48,804 nt of DNA from a virus. Shown here piece after piece: positions 29,654-38,454 of this stretch. The first letter of the stretch is position 1. Each line of letters starts with the position of its first letter. Below the pieces are notes generated by a model. The model worked only from the letters and a program-made list of their open reading frames with translations, had not been told where the DNA came from and did not search any database. The stretch is from positions 1 through 48,804 of IMG/VR virus record IMGVR_UViG_3300048903_000268; one strand, 5' to 3'. The translations under genes and the position numbers were made by a program.

Positions 29654-32542
29654 CTAGCTGAGGGCCGCCCACCAGGCGTTGGATGCGCCTGACAGGGTGC
29701 CGAGGGTGGAGGGCATGGCGGTGGTGAGGCCGCCGTCGGCGGTGCCGTAGCGGGAAGTGCTGGCGCTGAGCCCGGCGTTGACCACGGACTGGCTGACGCC
29801 GCGGAGCATCGTGGGCAGCGTGCTCCCGTTGGCGTAGAACGCCACGAGGTAGTCGCCGGCCGCGAGAGCCTGAGCCCCGCCTGCGAGGGCCATGGTCTTC
29901 GTGCCGGTGGACTGCCAGTTGGTGGCTTGGTCGGCGGTGGCGGCGATCAGGGCCTTGGAGGCGTTGTATAGGGCGGCGAAGCACTGGCCACTGGTCAAGC
30001 TGGTACCTGCTGCTGAGATGAACAGCAGGATGTTGGTGATGGTCTTCGCCTCGGACAGGTGGATCCGGGCGAACTGCACCTGCCCGGCAGTCGGGATGAT
30101 CTGGCCAGCCGCGCAGGTCGCCGGGTCCTGGGTCCAGGTGATCAGGTTGTGGTCCTCGGGGGCCCAGTGGGCCCGAGGGTGGACGTGGTCAGACGCGGAG
30201 GCGAGGATACTTCCGCCTGCGGCGCCGATCGCCCCGAGCTTCTTCGGGATGCTGGAGTTGTCCACTGCGGCGCCGCTGCTCGCAGACGTGAGGGCGTAGC
30301 GCATCAGCTCGCCCATGGTGAGGACGGGGATGCCGCGCGAGGCGATGCCGTCGATGATGGTGTTGAAGTCGGACTGCAGGATCTGGCTGGAGTCGGCAGG
30401 CGAGCTGGCCACGATCTGGTGGAAGTTCAGGCAGAGCACACCGCCAGCTGCCTTGATCTTGTCGAGGTCGCCGCCGCTGTTGGTGATGTTCGTCGGCGCG
30501 TAACCGCCGGAGAAGCTGCTGATCGCGCTGATCCGGCGCACTCGGAACGGGTCGCTGGGCGGGAAGACCTCGCGGGTCTTGTTCACCGTGGTGGCCACGG
30601 TGTTGAAGTACTTCTGCAAGATCGGGATCAGCGAAGCGCCGTCCGTCGTCTTGGCGGTCGACCCCTTCGGCAGGGCGAACAGGTCCGCACCACGCCAGCC
30701 GTTGGCCACGGCGTAGGACTTCATCGCGCGGGCGTCCGCATCGACCTGAGCCGCCGTCACGCCGCTGTACGTCAGGCCGTGCACCGTGTCCGAGGAGGCA
30801 TGGCACGCCAGCTCCCAGCCGCTGGTGGCCTGGAGATCCTGGAGCTCCTGGAGGGTCATGCGGCCGGAGAGCCCGACACGGTCCACGATCACGTACTCGG
30901 TGACCGGGTAGCCGTAGAGGTCGAGGCGGCTTTTGCCCAGGTCAACGAAGCTCTGGTAGCAGTCGTCGGCGGACAGGACCACGACGCCGTTGGGGAACAC
31001 CGCACTGCCGTCCGCGACCAGCTCAGCCGCCTGGAGGCGCACCGTCAGCGCAGCCGTGCCGGTGTCCCGAACACGGAACCGCAACGCCGTTAGGCCCGTA
31101 CGGGCCCCAGCGCCGAGCGCGGTCGCGTCCGCAAAGCCCAGGCTCATCAGCACCCAGTCGCCCGAGGTCAGGTAGGTGCTCGTGCCCGTAGTGCCCTGCG
31201 GGTTCCACGTCCACCCGTTGGCGAAGGTGTTGTCGACGGCGAGCTGCACGTCCAAGGACCGCAGCAGGGTGATGTCCTCGACCCTCACCAGGATCCGCAG
31301 CAGCCGGGCGGTGGAGTCCACCGTGCTGATCGTCCCCGTGACGTTGTAGGTGACACCGTCCCCCGGGGTGACGATCTGCGCGCACTGGGTGCCGCGCACG
31401 TACGCCGAGGTGTCGTTCGCGGTGAACGTGGCCCCGGAGGCGGTGAACCCGTGGCCCGACTGGAAGTCCGTGAGGGCCACCGCGGGCTGCGAGAACCGCG
31501 GCAGCCGGAAAGCTGGCGGGTAGATCGCCGACGTGCCCGAGGAGCTGATGGCCGTCAGCAGGATGCTCATCGGGTAGTTCGAGGAGGCGTAGACGGTGCC
31601 GGTGCCAGTGCCCTTGGTGACCAGGGCGATCGTGACCGCGCCGCCGGAGATGTGGCCGGCCGCGACGGTGAACTGCCACTGCCCGGTGACGCCGGGGAAG
31701 CTCGCGGACTGCGGGTAGTAGGAGGGCAGGCCCTCGGTGGCGGGCGTCGTGGTCCCGGACGAGGCGTACAGGTTCGGGACGCCCGCGCTGTCGAGGAGCG
31801 CGAGGTCGAGGAACTGGTTGCTGGCGCTCCTCATGAACGCTGCGGTGACGATCACCTTGTCGCCGATGGACGCGGCGATCTGTGCCTGGAGCGGGACGGT
31901 GCCGCCGCTCTTGACGATCTGCCAGGTGCCGGAGGTGTTGGGCAGCGCGACGTCGCCGGGTGTCAGGTAGGTCTCGGTTGTGGCGATGGCCGTCGCGGTG
32001 CCGCTTCCTCCGCTTCCCCCGGTGGCGGCGGCCCACTTCACTCCGGCGGTCTGGGTGGAGTCCGCGGTGAGGACGTAGCCGTCCGCGCCGACCGCGACCC
32101 GGGTCGGGGAGGAAGGCCCGGTGGCGGCGAGGATGTCGCCCTTGGTGGTCCAGGTGGCGAGCGAAGCCGCGTTGATCGAGCCCGGGGTGATCGGGTCGGT
32201 TCCGCCGCTGGCGTGGCTGCTGGCATGGGCGGTGGGGGTGCGGGCGTCGGACAGGCGCGAGTCGTTGCCCTGGGCGGCGGTCCCGGCGCCACTGCCGTAC
32301 GCCACGGCGAGGGTGCGGTCCGCCGCGAGGGTGCCGCCGCCGGTCAGGCCGGTCCCAGCGACGATCTGCGTCGCCGCGGCGGCCCGGGTGGCGGTCTGCG
32401 CGTCGACGTAGCCCTTGCTGGCCGCGTTGAGGGGGGCGTCCGGGGAGGAGTCGGGCAGGGTGAGTTCGCCGGTCATGGTGTCGCCCGACTTGGAGACCTT
32501 GCGGGCGTCGCCGGTCGTGCTGACGTAGCCGGTGGCCGTCAC
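29654..32542 (-). CDS. tail fibre with polysaccharide deacetylase (CE4-like) domain
   Basis: 962 residues from GTG 32542 (GAGGAGGG upstream). The N-terminal 170 residues are fibre-like (KSGDTMTGELTLPDSS, NAASKGYVDAQ, LSDARTPTAHASSH). Residues about 345-515 are a carbohydrate-binding-like sandwich. Residues about 515-750 resemble a NodB/CE4 deacetylase: VVLSADDCY (motif 1 Asp), WELACHASSDTVHG (motif 2 His, wider spacing than HxxxH), LFALPKGS (motif 3) and CLNFHQI (late His). The C-terminal 200 residues look like a fibre tip. It may deacetylate host glycans during adsorption. Confidence 0.75.
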   Translation of the reverse strand: MTATGYVSTTGDARKVSKSGDTMTGELTLPDSSPDAPLNAASKGYVDAQTATRAAAATQIVAGTGLTGGGTLAADRTLAVAYGSGAGTAAQGNDSRLSDARTPTAHASSHASGGTDPITPGSINAASLATWTTKGDILAATGPSSPTRVAVGADGYVLTADSTQTAGVKWAAATGGSGGSGTATAIATTETYLTPGDVALPNTSGTWQIVKSGGTVPLQAQIAASIGDKVIVTAAFMRSASNQFLDLALLDSAGVPNLYASSGTTTPATEGLPSYYPQSASFPGVTGQWQFTVAAGHISGGAVTIALVTKGTGTGTVYASSNYPMSILLTAISSSGTSAIYPPAFRLPRFSQPAVALTDFQSGHGFTASGATFTANDTSAYVRGTQCAQIVTPGDGVTYNVTGTISTVDSTARLLRILVRVEDITLLRSLDVQLAVDNTFANGWTWNPQGTTGTSTYLTSGDWVLMSLGFADATALGAGARTGLTALRFRVRDTGTAALTVRLQAAELVADGSAVFPNGVVVLSADDCYQSFVDLGKSRLDLYGYPVTEYVIVDRVGLSGRMTLQELQDLQATSGWELACHASSDTVHGLTYSGVTAAQVDADARAMKSYAVANGWRGADLFALPKGSTAKTTDGASLIPILQKYFNTVATTVNKTREVFPPSDPFRVRRISAISSFSGGYAPTNITNSGGDLDKIKAAGGVLCLNFHQIVASSPADSSQILQSDFNTIIDGIASRGIPVLTMGELMRYALTSASSGAAVDNSSIPKKLGAIGAAGGSILASASDHVHPRAHWAPEDHNLITWTQDPATCAAGQIIPTAGQVQFARIHLSEAKTITNILLFISAAGTSLTSGQCFAALYNASKALIAATADQATNWQSTGTKTMALAGGAQALAAGDYLVAFYANGSTLPTMLRGVSQSVVNAGLSASTSRYGTADGGLTTAMPSTLGTLSGASNAWWAALS

Positions 32543-32556
32543 GCTGCCTCCCTCCT

Positions 32557-32739
32557 CTACTGGTTGCTGATGTAGGTGCCGTCGGGGCGCCAGCCGTCCC
32601 ACCGGCAGTAGAGCTGGCCGTCTGGGCCGCTCAGGAGGGGTTCTCCGTCGTTCGGGCACGCGATCGGGCCGCGCTGCCGCTCGTCTTGGGCGAGCTGCTG
32701 GCCTTCGAGGAGGATGTCTCGGAGTTGCTGCCAGGAGAT
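32557..32739 (-). CDS. small conserved-looking head-region ORF lacking a standard start
   Basis: The frame is open from 32763 to a TAG at 32557 and reads AISWQQLRDILLEGQQLAQ, then CPNDGEPL...GPDGQLYCRW and GWRPDG. This is the pattern of a small CxxDGEPL zinc-knuckle protein that often follows phage capsid genes. No ATG, GTG or TTG lies in frame. It starts after GAGGAGGAGCC, so an ATC start at 32739, a -1 frameshift from the overlapping 32631-32930 gene, or a lost start codon are all possible. Confidence 0.45.
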   Translation of the reverse strand: MSWQQLRDILLEGQQLAQDERQRGPIACPNDGEPLLSGPDGQLYCRWDGWRPDGTYISNQ

Positions 32740-32930
32740 GGCTCCTCCTCGGGGGTGGTGGGCTCAGTGTGGACGGGCTCGGGTTCGTCGGTGGCGTTGG
32801 TGGCGCCGCCGTGGACGCTGATCTTCGGCATCGGATGGTCCTCCAGGTAGACAGTCGAGCCGCAGTTGGGGCATGCGGGCTGCCCCACCGCGTAGGCGGC
32901 GGAGCAGTCCGTGCACAGCCACAGGGCCAC
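32631..32930 (-). CDS. zinc-ribbon protein with low-complexity tail
   Basis: 99 residues from GTG 32930. CTDCSAAYAVGQPACPNCGS (residues 6-25) is a compact zinc ribbon. After MPKISVHGGA the remainder is Pro/Glu/Ser/Thr-rich and overlaps, in another frame, the 32557-32739 ORF that reads like the real sequence there. The tail may therefore not be functional protein. It is encoded in the capsid-decoration region. Confidence 0.65.
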   Translation of the reverse strand: MALWLCTDCSAAYAVGQPACPNCGSTVYLEDHPMPKISVHGGATNATDEPEPVHTEPTTPEEEPSPGSNSETSSSKASSSPKTSGSAARSRARTTENPS

Positions 32931-32932
32931 CG

Positions 32933-33394
32933 TCAGGCCGCCGTCACCGCAGCACCGTCGTCCAACGGCACGTACGTGAGCAGCCACGTGATGTTGCCGT
33001 CCGGGCTGGTGCCGGTGGTGACCTGCTCGATCGTGCCGACGGCCACGGCGATCGGCTGCTTGAGCGTCGGCACCGCCCCTACGCCGAAGACGATCGAGTC
33101 GGTCTTGAGGCCCTGGAAGCTCAGCAGGTCACCGGCAGGGGTGTCGGTGGTGCCGAGGTCGGTTGCGGCGCACAGGTCGCCGGTCGCGCCGACGGTCGGG
33201 TTGGCCTGCAGCTTCACGGTGTTGGCGACGGTCATCGTGGTGGTCACCACGCCGATGAGCGACGTGATCAGCACCTTGCCGCCGGTCACGTTGAACAGGG
33301 TGTGCGTCTCGGTGACGAGCGCGTAGTCGGTGGCCTGTACGCGGCTGCCGAGCAGGATCGTCCGCAGCTGGTTGGTGGGGATGACGACGGTCAT
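32933..33394 (-). CDS. hypothetical virion protein (beta-rich)
   Basis: 153 residues from ATG 33394. Val/Thr-rich strands throughout (VLITSLIGVVTTTMTVANTV, KLQANPTVGATG) suggest a capsid decoration or cement protein. It lies immediately after the 33396-33833 gene in the capsid cluster. Confidence 0.7.
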   Translation of the reverse strand: MTVVIPTNQLRTILLGSRVQATDYALVTETHTLFNVTGGKVLITSLIGVVTTTMTVANTVKLQANPTVGATGDLCAATDLGTTDTPAGDLLSFQGLKTDSIVFGVGAVPTLKQPIAVAVGTIEQVTTGTSPDGNITWLLTYVPLDDGAAVTAA

Positions 33395-33395
33395 G

Positions 33396-33833
33396 TCAGA
33401 CCCCCATCGCGGGCAGGTTGGCGGGGGTGCGCTGGGTCATCAGGTCGCGGGTGACCGCGTTGACCGTCCCGGCGCCGGTGGAGGTGAGCTTCACGAACTT
33501 GTAGGTGTCCGAGAGGCTGGTGCCCTCGACCTCGCACACCATGGCGTTCTGCGTGGCGGCGGCGGCGGTGACGACGGTCGCGGCGGCGGCCTGCGTGCGC
33601 CGGGTCCACGCGTCGGAACCGTCGCCGGTGCTGGTGTGGTACTCGGTGATGTTCACCAGGTTCTGGGCGCCGGTGCCGGAGGAGTCCTTGGCCTCCTGCA
33701 GCGTGTAGGTGTCGCCTGCCGCGCCGGCGAGGTAGCAGATGAACGTCACTCCTGCAGCACCCTGCAGGTTGATCCACTTGCCGTCGGCGGCAGGCGTGCT
33801 GTTGATGAGGCGCCCGAGGGCCTTCTGGGACAT
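33396..33833 (-). CDS. head decoration-like protein
   Basis: 145 residues from ATG 33833 (AGGAAGG upstream). KWINLQGAAGVTFICYLAGA and DTYTLQEAKDSSGTGAQNLV, with Ala/Thr-rich strands, suggest a beta-rich capsid-stabilising protein. It follows the capsid gene after a GC hairpin. The name is by position only. Confidence 0.65.
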   Translation of the reverse strand: MSQKALGRLINSTPAADGKWINLQGAAGVTFICYLAGAAGDTYTLQEAKDSSGTGAQNLVNITEYHTSTGDGSDAWTRRTQAAAATVVTAAAATQNAMVCEVEGTSLSDTYKFVKLTSTGAGTVNAVTRDLMTQRTPANLPAMGV

Positions 33834-33890
33834 GGTGTTGCCTTCCTGGTGGGTGCCGGTCCGGGGCGGCGCTGCCGGTCCGGGTGGTGC

Positions 33891-33920
33891 CCGGCGCGGG
33901 GGGTTGATTGCCCGCGCCGG
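33891..33920. terminator. hairpin after the major capsid gene
   Basis: Perfect 10-bp arms CCGGCGCGGG (33891-33900) and CCCGCGCCGG (33911-33920) around GGGTTGATTG. It lies 9 bases past the capsid stop codon. There is no T-run, so it may stabilise the capsid message or cause partial termination. Confidence 0.5.
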
Positions 33921-33928
33921 TCGGGGGG

Positions 33929-35317
33929 TTAGCGGGCCGCGAGCTCCACGAACGGCGACAAGGTGCTGCCGCCGTTCTTCGGGGTGATCGCGGACTTGAT
34001 CCACGGGCGGCCGTCGACGCGCTGGATGATCCTGAACGTGGTCTTGTCGGAGCCGAAGTTGAAGTCGGTGGAGCTGTCGGCGGTCATGGTCTGCCGGTCG
34101 CCGACCAGGTAGTACGACAGGTCCACGAAGGAGATGTCGCCCTGGGAGCCCAGCGCGCCGGCCTTCTCGGAGATGATGAGCGGGCGGCCGAAGATGGTCA
34201 TCGGGGCCGAGCCGACGGCCGAGTTGATGAACACGGGGCCACCGCCGACGCCCACCGCGAGGGCCATGGTGAACAGCTCGGGCAGCGCGTCCGGCGAGCA
34301 GATCCACACGGCCTTCGAGAGGCTGGAGGGCAGCATGCGGGCGTACATGCTGACGATGTTCTTGTAGGTGATGGTGGCACTGGGCTGACCGGACTCCGCC
34401 GCGACGGCGATCATCGCGGAGTTGGCCGCGCCCATGAACCCGAGGGGCTCGCCCACGCCGGAGCCGGACATGAACGCGGCGTCCTCGGAGAACGCGAGCG
34501 CCTTGGGCCAGAGGTTCTCGATCAGTGCCGAGAAGCTGACGATGGAGTCCTGAAGGAGCTCGTTCGGGACCGCCGACAGGCCGGTGAGCTTCTTGGCGTC
34601 GAGCTCGGCCCGACCGAACTTCGGGTTGGAGTCGGTGAGGTTGGCGCCCTCCTCGCCCCAGTAAGCGATCATCCCACCGAAGACGCTGGACTGGTTCGAC
34701 GTCGAGTCGATCATCGGGAACGGCACGCGCGCGCTGTCCATCGGCACGACCGTCGCCAGCGGCCGGACCACCGACTCCTCCAGCGCGATCTGCAGCAGCT
34801 GGCTGCGGAGGTTCTCCGGCACCAGGAAGCCACCGTCCGACGGCGAGACGCTCGACGCCGCGTTCCGCAGCACGCCGAGCTTCTCCGCGACGCTGGCCTC
34901 GGGCGTCTTGTGCCAGATCGTCCGCACGTAGTCGATGTGGTCCTCGAAGTGCTGGTCGAGGATCGCGCCGGCCGCGTGCGGATTGTGGGCGGTTCCCTGC
35001 CGGTGCGAGGTGAGCATCGACCCGGAGCGCTTGGCCTGCGGGTCGAAGGACGGCCGGCGGATGGCCTCCTTGTCGGCCTTCTGGCCGTTCTCGCGGAGCA
35101 TGTTGGCGAGCTGACGCTGGGTCTCCTCCGCAACGATGCGGTTGAGCTCGGTGCCGTCGCCCTGCTGCTTGTCGGCGTACGCGTTGATGAACGCCCCGAG
35201 GACCTCCTTCGAGCCCAGGACGTCCTTGAGCCGGCCGGGGTCGGCGAGCATCTCGGCGAGCTCGGCGGCGTTGGCCGGGATGGGGGTGCCCGTCGGGAGG
35301 GCGGTGGTGGTGGTCAC
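33929..35317 (-). CDS. major capsid protein, HK97 fold
   Basis: 462 residues from GTG 35317 (GTGA overlap with the protease). The first 120 residues are helical and charged, the expected scaffolding-like delta domain. From SPSDGGFLVPENLRSQLLQI the HK97 pattern is clear: IALEESVVRPLATVVPMDSA, NELLQDSIVSFSALIENLWP, FMSGSGVGEPLGFMG, and a conserved end ITPKNGGSTLSPFVELAAR. The upstream protease would remove the delta domain. Confidence 0.93.
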   Translation of the reverse strand: MTTTTALPTGTPIPANAAELAEMLADPGRLKDVLGSKEVLGAFINAYADKQQGDGTELNRIVAEETQRQLANMLRENGQKADKEAIRRPSFDPQAKRSGSMLTSHRQGTAHNPHAAGAILDQHFEDHIDYVRTIWHKTPEASVAEKLGVLRNAASSVSPSDGGFLVPENLRSQLLQIALEESVVRPLATVVPMDSARVPFPMIDSTSNQSSVFGGMIAYWGEEGANLTDSNPKFGRAELDAKKLTGLSAVPNELLQDSIVSFSALIENLWPKALAFSEDAAFMSGSGVGEPLGFMGAANSAMIAVAAESGQPSATITYKNIVSMYARMLPSSLSKAVWICSPDALPELFTMALAVGVGGGPVFINSAVGSAPMTIFGRPLIISEKAGALGSQGDISFVDLSYYLVGDRQTMTADSSTDFNFGSDKTTFRIIQRVDGRPWIKSAITPKNGGSTLSPFVELAAR

Positions 35318-36228
35318 AGGAGTGCCTCCGTCAGGGTGGCGAACGCGTCGTCGGGTGACGGCGCGGCGGTCAGGTGGCTGGTGGCGTCGGCCCACGGGTC
35401 GGGCTCCAGCTCGATTTCTGCCTCGGCCTCCGGCGCGGCCGGGGGCTCGACGGCGGGCGCAGGCTCGGCAGCCGCCGGGGTGGTGTCTGCGGTGGGATCG
35501 GCGACTGCCGGTGTCTCGGCCGTAGCCTCCAGCGCCACCTCGGTGACGGCCACGTTCACCGGGGCAGGGGCCTCGGCGCGCGACGCGTACCGGAAGATGC
35601 TCAGGTCCCAGGAGTTTTCCGGCGAATTTCCGGAACTCGGTGATCGCGTTGGTGAGACCTCATCAGCCAGCCCAGCCGCAACAGCCTCTTCAGCCGTGTA
35701 CCAGGTCTCCGCCGTCATCAGCGCCCGCCAGTCGGCGACGTCGCCTCCGGCCTTCTCGGCGTAGACGGAGGCGATGTTGTCGCTCTGCCGGTCGAGGAGG
35801 TCGGCCATCTCGCGCATCTCGGCGGCGTTGCCGATGCACAGCCCGCTGCCGTCGTGGATCATCAGCTGCGAGTTGGGCGCCATCACGACCCGGTCGCCCG
35901 CCATCGCGATGACGGAGGCGATACTCGCGGCGAGGGAGTCGACGTACGTGGTGACCGTCGCCCGATGCGCACGCAGGGCGTTCATGATGGCGATGCCATC
36001 AAAGATCTCGCCACCAGGGCTGTTGATGTGCACGTCGATCGCGGAGACGTCCAGGGCTGAGAGCTCCGCGACGAGGTCGGACGCGGTGATGCCCCAGTAC
36101 CCGATCTCGTCGTAGATGTGCAGCGTCGCCGGGGCGTTGCCGCCGATGCTGTTGGTCAGCCGGTACCAGTCGGTGCGGCCCTGCCTCAGCTGTGCCCGGG
36201 GCCGAGCAGTGCGTAGCCTGCCTGGCAT
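35314..36228 (-). CDS. ClpP-like (S14) prohead maturation protease
   Basis: 304 residues from ATG 36228. Residues 40-210 contain HINSPGGEIFDGIAIMNAL, the nucleophile Ser in SLAASIASVIAMAG and the His in NSQLMIHDGSG, the S14 pattern. The C-terminal 90 residues are acidic and Ala/Pro-rich (AEAEIELEPDPWAD), a probable scaffold-like tail. It is followed with overlap by the capsid gene, the usual HK97-type assembly order. Confidence 0.9.
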   Translation of the reverse strand: MPGRLRTARPRAQLRQGRTDWYRLTNSIGGNAPATLHIYDEIGYWGITASDLVAELSALDVSAIDVHINSPGGEIFDGIAIMNALRAHRATVTTYVDSLAASIASVIAMAGDRVVMAPNSQLMIHDGSGLCIGNAAEMREMADLLDRQSDNIASVYAEKAGGDVADWRALMTAETWYTAEEAVAAGLADEVSPTRSPSSGNSPENSWDLSIFRYASRAEAPAPVNVAVTEVALEATAETPAVADPTADTTPAAAEPAPAVEPPAAPEAEAEIELEPDPWADATSHLTAAPSPDDAFATLTEALL

Positions 36229-36253
36229 CCAGCCCTCCTCGCCTCAGCTGCCG

Positions 36254-38263
36254 TCAGCCTCCGGAGGGCCATTCGGCGGTCACGGTGCCTCGGCAGCGGA
36301 TCCCGCCGTCGCACCCGATGTAACCGCCCGTGCCGTACGCCGCCTCAGCTGCAGCGAGGTTGGGGAACTCGGTTCCGTCGACCTCGGCGCAGGGCTCGCA
36401 CTCGTTGATGTCGTTGATCTCGCACGCGGTGATGACCACGTCGTCGGGCCCGGCACCGATCGCCGCCAACCTGCCGGTGTTCTGGGCGCGGTGGAGTGCA
36501 CCGCCGAGCTGGTCCCGGCGGAACCATCCGGCGAGGCCGCGCAGGAACGCGCCGACGGCATCCGCGACGGAGCGCCCTGATGCGGCGGGTGTGGCGAGGC
36601 GCATCGCCTCCCGGGCAGCGGATGCGGCCAGGCCAGAGGCCAGGAGGGTGGCGGTGGCCTGAGCGATGGCGCCCAGGTCGGTGCCGAGCGCATCACGCAT
36701 CGCCGCGCGGTTGGTGAACTGCGACGGCATGATGCGGATGCCCTGCCGCCCGGCCTGCTGGACGATGCGCTGCGCAGCCTGATCGGCCATCACCTGCAGC
36801 GCGCGGGTGAGCGCCTCGGCGGCGGTGTCCGTCGGCACGGTGAGGCCGGCAAGGGCCGCGGTGTCGCCGGCGTCGACCGCAGTCTCGATCTGCCCCTCGA
36901 GGTCGATGATCCATCCGGCCTCGATGCTGCCCCAGGTGGCGGTGAGACTGGCGAGGGCTTGCTCATGGTCGGCTCGGACGTCCTCCAGGTCGGCGTCGGC
37001 GGAGTCCCGGAGGCGGAGACGTCGGCCGGCGCGGGGCCGGTGGTCGTGCCGGTTGACGGGCACGCTGAGCGGGGGCGCGGGCGCAACGTGGGTCATCGGC
37101 GGGAGGCCGACGGTGTGGAGCACCTCGGCTGGGTCGTATCCGGCTTCGACGAGGACGGCAGCGGCGGTGGAGCGGGTGGTCAGCGCAGCGTTCTCGGCCT
37201 CCTCGTCCTCGGGGACGGGGCTCTCATAGTCGAACTCGAGGCCGGTCGCGGTGGCGCCGAAGAGCGGCAGGAGCTCGAAGTTGAGGGCGGCCTTGAAGCG
37301 CTCGAGTCGGGGCTCGGTGAGCTGCTCGGCGAACCACACCCGCGATGCGTCGGCGGTGGCCCGGTTGACGTCCTGCACCTCGCCGAGTGCGAAGGCGGGC
37401 ATGCCGAACGCCTCGCGGATCACGTCCCGGGAGACGGCCCGCAACTCGGCGAACTGCATGTCCCTCTGCGTGAATTTCCTATCGACCCAGGTCGCGCCCT
37501 GCTCCATGATCGCCACGCGGTGGGCTGCGGCCACGCCGCGGTGCTGCTCGGCCCAGCGCATCCGCATCTCGTCGAACTCGTCGTCATCAAGCCTGCGGTC
37601 GACGGCGATGATGCCGCCCGGCTCGGCCGAGTTCAGGAAGAAGTTCCGATTCCACTCCGCGCTGTACCGGCTGGCGTCGGCGTCCGTCAGGATCGCCTGC
37701 ACCGGCCCCAACCCTCGGTACGTGTCCATCGGGTTGGGCATGCGGATCTGGATGACCTCGTCCAGCTTGAGCGGCACCTGCTCGCCGTCCGGCCCGGTGT
37801 ACACGTAGCCGACTAGGTAGTCCGTCGGCGACGGGATGGGCGTCATCCGGTCCGGGCGGACGGGCCATAGCTCCAGGGGGATCGGTGAGCGCGGGTCTCG
37901 GGCGATCACCCACCAGCCCTCGCCGGTCAGGTCGATGTGCTGCTGCTCGACCTCGACGAACTCCTGCCTGGGCATGAACCCGTTGGGCTTGTTCCACAGG
38001 TCGAGTGCGGCGTGCGAGGTGACCTCGACCCGGTCTTCCTTCCGCCCGCTCTTGGCCTTCCGGTAGAGGTGCCACTCCACCTGGGCGGTCGACGTGGACG
38101 TGCGGTTGACGATCGAGAAGAGAGTGCCGACGGAGCCCATGGCGCGCATCTGCGCGGTCATCCCCGACGGCGAGCCCCACATCGACGACATGCCGCGGCC
38201 GACACGCGACGGGGCATACGCGACCGGCGCCCTGTTCAGCAGAGAGCGGATGAACGACGCCAC
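36254..38263 (-). CDS. portal protein fused to a MuF-like head morphogenesis domain
   Basis: 669 residues from GTG 38263. Residues 1-400 are a portal: WHLYRKAKSGRK, FVEVEQQHIDLTGEGWWVIA, LDEVIQIRMPNP, SAEPGGIIAVDRRLDDDEFD, REAFGMPAFALG. From about 430 it changes to helices and ends QLGGALHRAQNTGRLAAIGA, then CEINDINECEPCAEVDGTEF, the zinc/cysteine region of MuF-type minor head proteins. These are usually two genes; here they form one polypeptide. Confidence 0.85.
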   Translation of the reverse strand: MASFIRSLLNRAPVAYAPSRVGRGMSSMWGSPSGMTAQMRAMGSVGTLFSIVNRTSTSTAQVEWHLYRKAKSGRKEDRVEVTSHAALDLWNKPNGFMPRQEFVEVEQQHIDLTGEGWWVIARDPRSPIPLELWPVRPDRMTPIPSPTDYLVGYVYTGPDGEQVPLKLDEVIQIRMPNPMDTYRGLGPVQAILTDADASRYSAEWNRNFFLNSAEPGGIIAVDRRLDDDEFDEMRMRWAEQHRGVAAAHRVAIMEQGATWVDRKFTQRDMQFAELRAVSRDVIREAFGMPAFALGEVQDVNRATADASRVWFAEQLTEPRLERFKAALNFELLPLFGATATGLEFDYESPVPEDEEAENAALTTRSTAAAVLVEAGYDPAEVLHTVGLPPMTHVAPAPPLSVPVNRHDHRPRAGRRLRLRDSADADLEDVRADHEQALASLTATWGSIEAGWIIDLEGQIETAVDAGDTAALAGLTVPTDTAAEALTRALQVMADQAAQRIVQQAGRQGIRIMPSQFTNRAAMRDALGTDLGAIAQATATLLASGLAASAAREAMRLATPAASGRSVADAVGAFLRGLAGWFRRDQLGGALHRAQNTGRLAAIGAGPDDVVITACEINDINECEPCAEVDGTEFPNLAAAEAAYGTGGYIGCDGGIRCRGTVTAEWPSGG

Positions 38264-38274
38264 AGGTGGGCCTC

Positions 38275-38454
38275 CTAGCGACGCGGCCTGTCCGAGATTG
38301 CCATCTCAGCGCACAGGCAGGACGCGCCGGCGGCGACCCAGCCGAGCGGCGGCCAGGCGAGCCACAGCCCGTAGGAGACGAGCCCGAGCCCGGCGATGAC
38401 CAGCACGATGGGCAGTAGGGGGCGGAGTAGGGCGGCGATCTGCTGGTAGGGCAT
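38275..38454 (-). CDS. small two-segment membrane protein
   Basis: 59 residues from ATG 38454, one base overlapping the terminase stop. Hydrophobic stretches LLPIVLVIAGLGLVSYGLWL and LGWVAAGASCLCAEMAI suggest two membrane spans. It is encoded between terminase and portal. Role unknown. Confidence 0.65.
   Translation of the reverse strand: MPYQQIAALLRPLLPIVLVIAGLGLVSYGLWLAWPPLGWVAAGASCLCAEMAISDRPRR

Noticed and set aside
33908-35764. 618-codon plus-strand open frame
   Set aside because: Antisense shadow of the capsid and protease genes, both recognised with high confidence.
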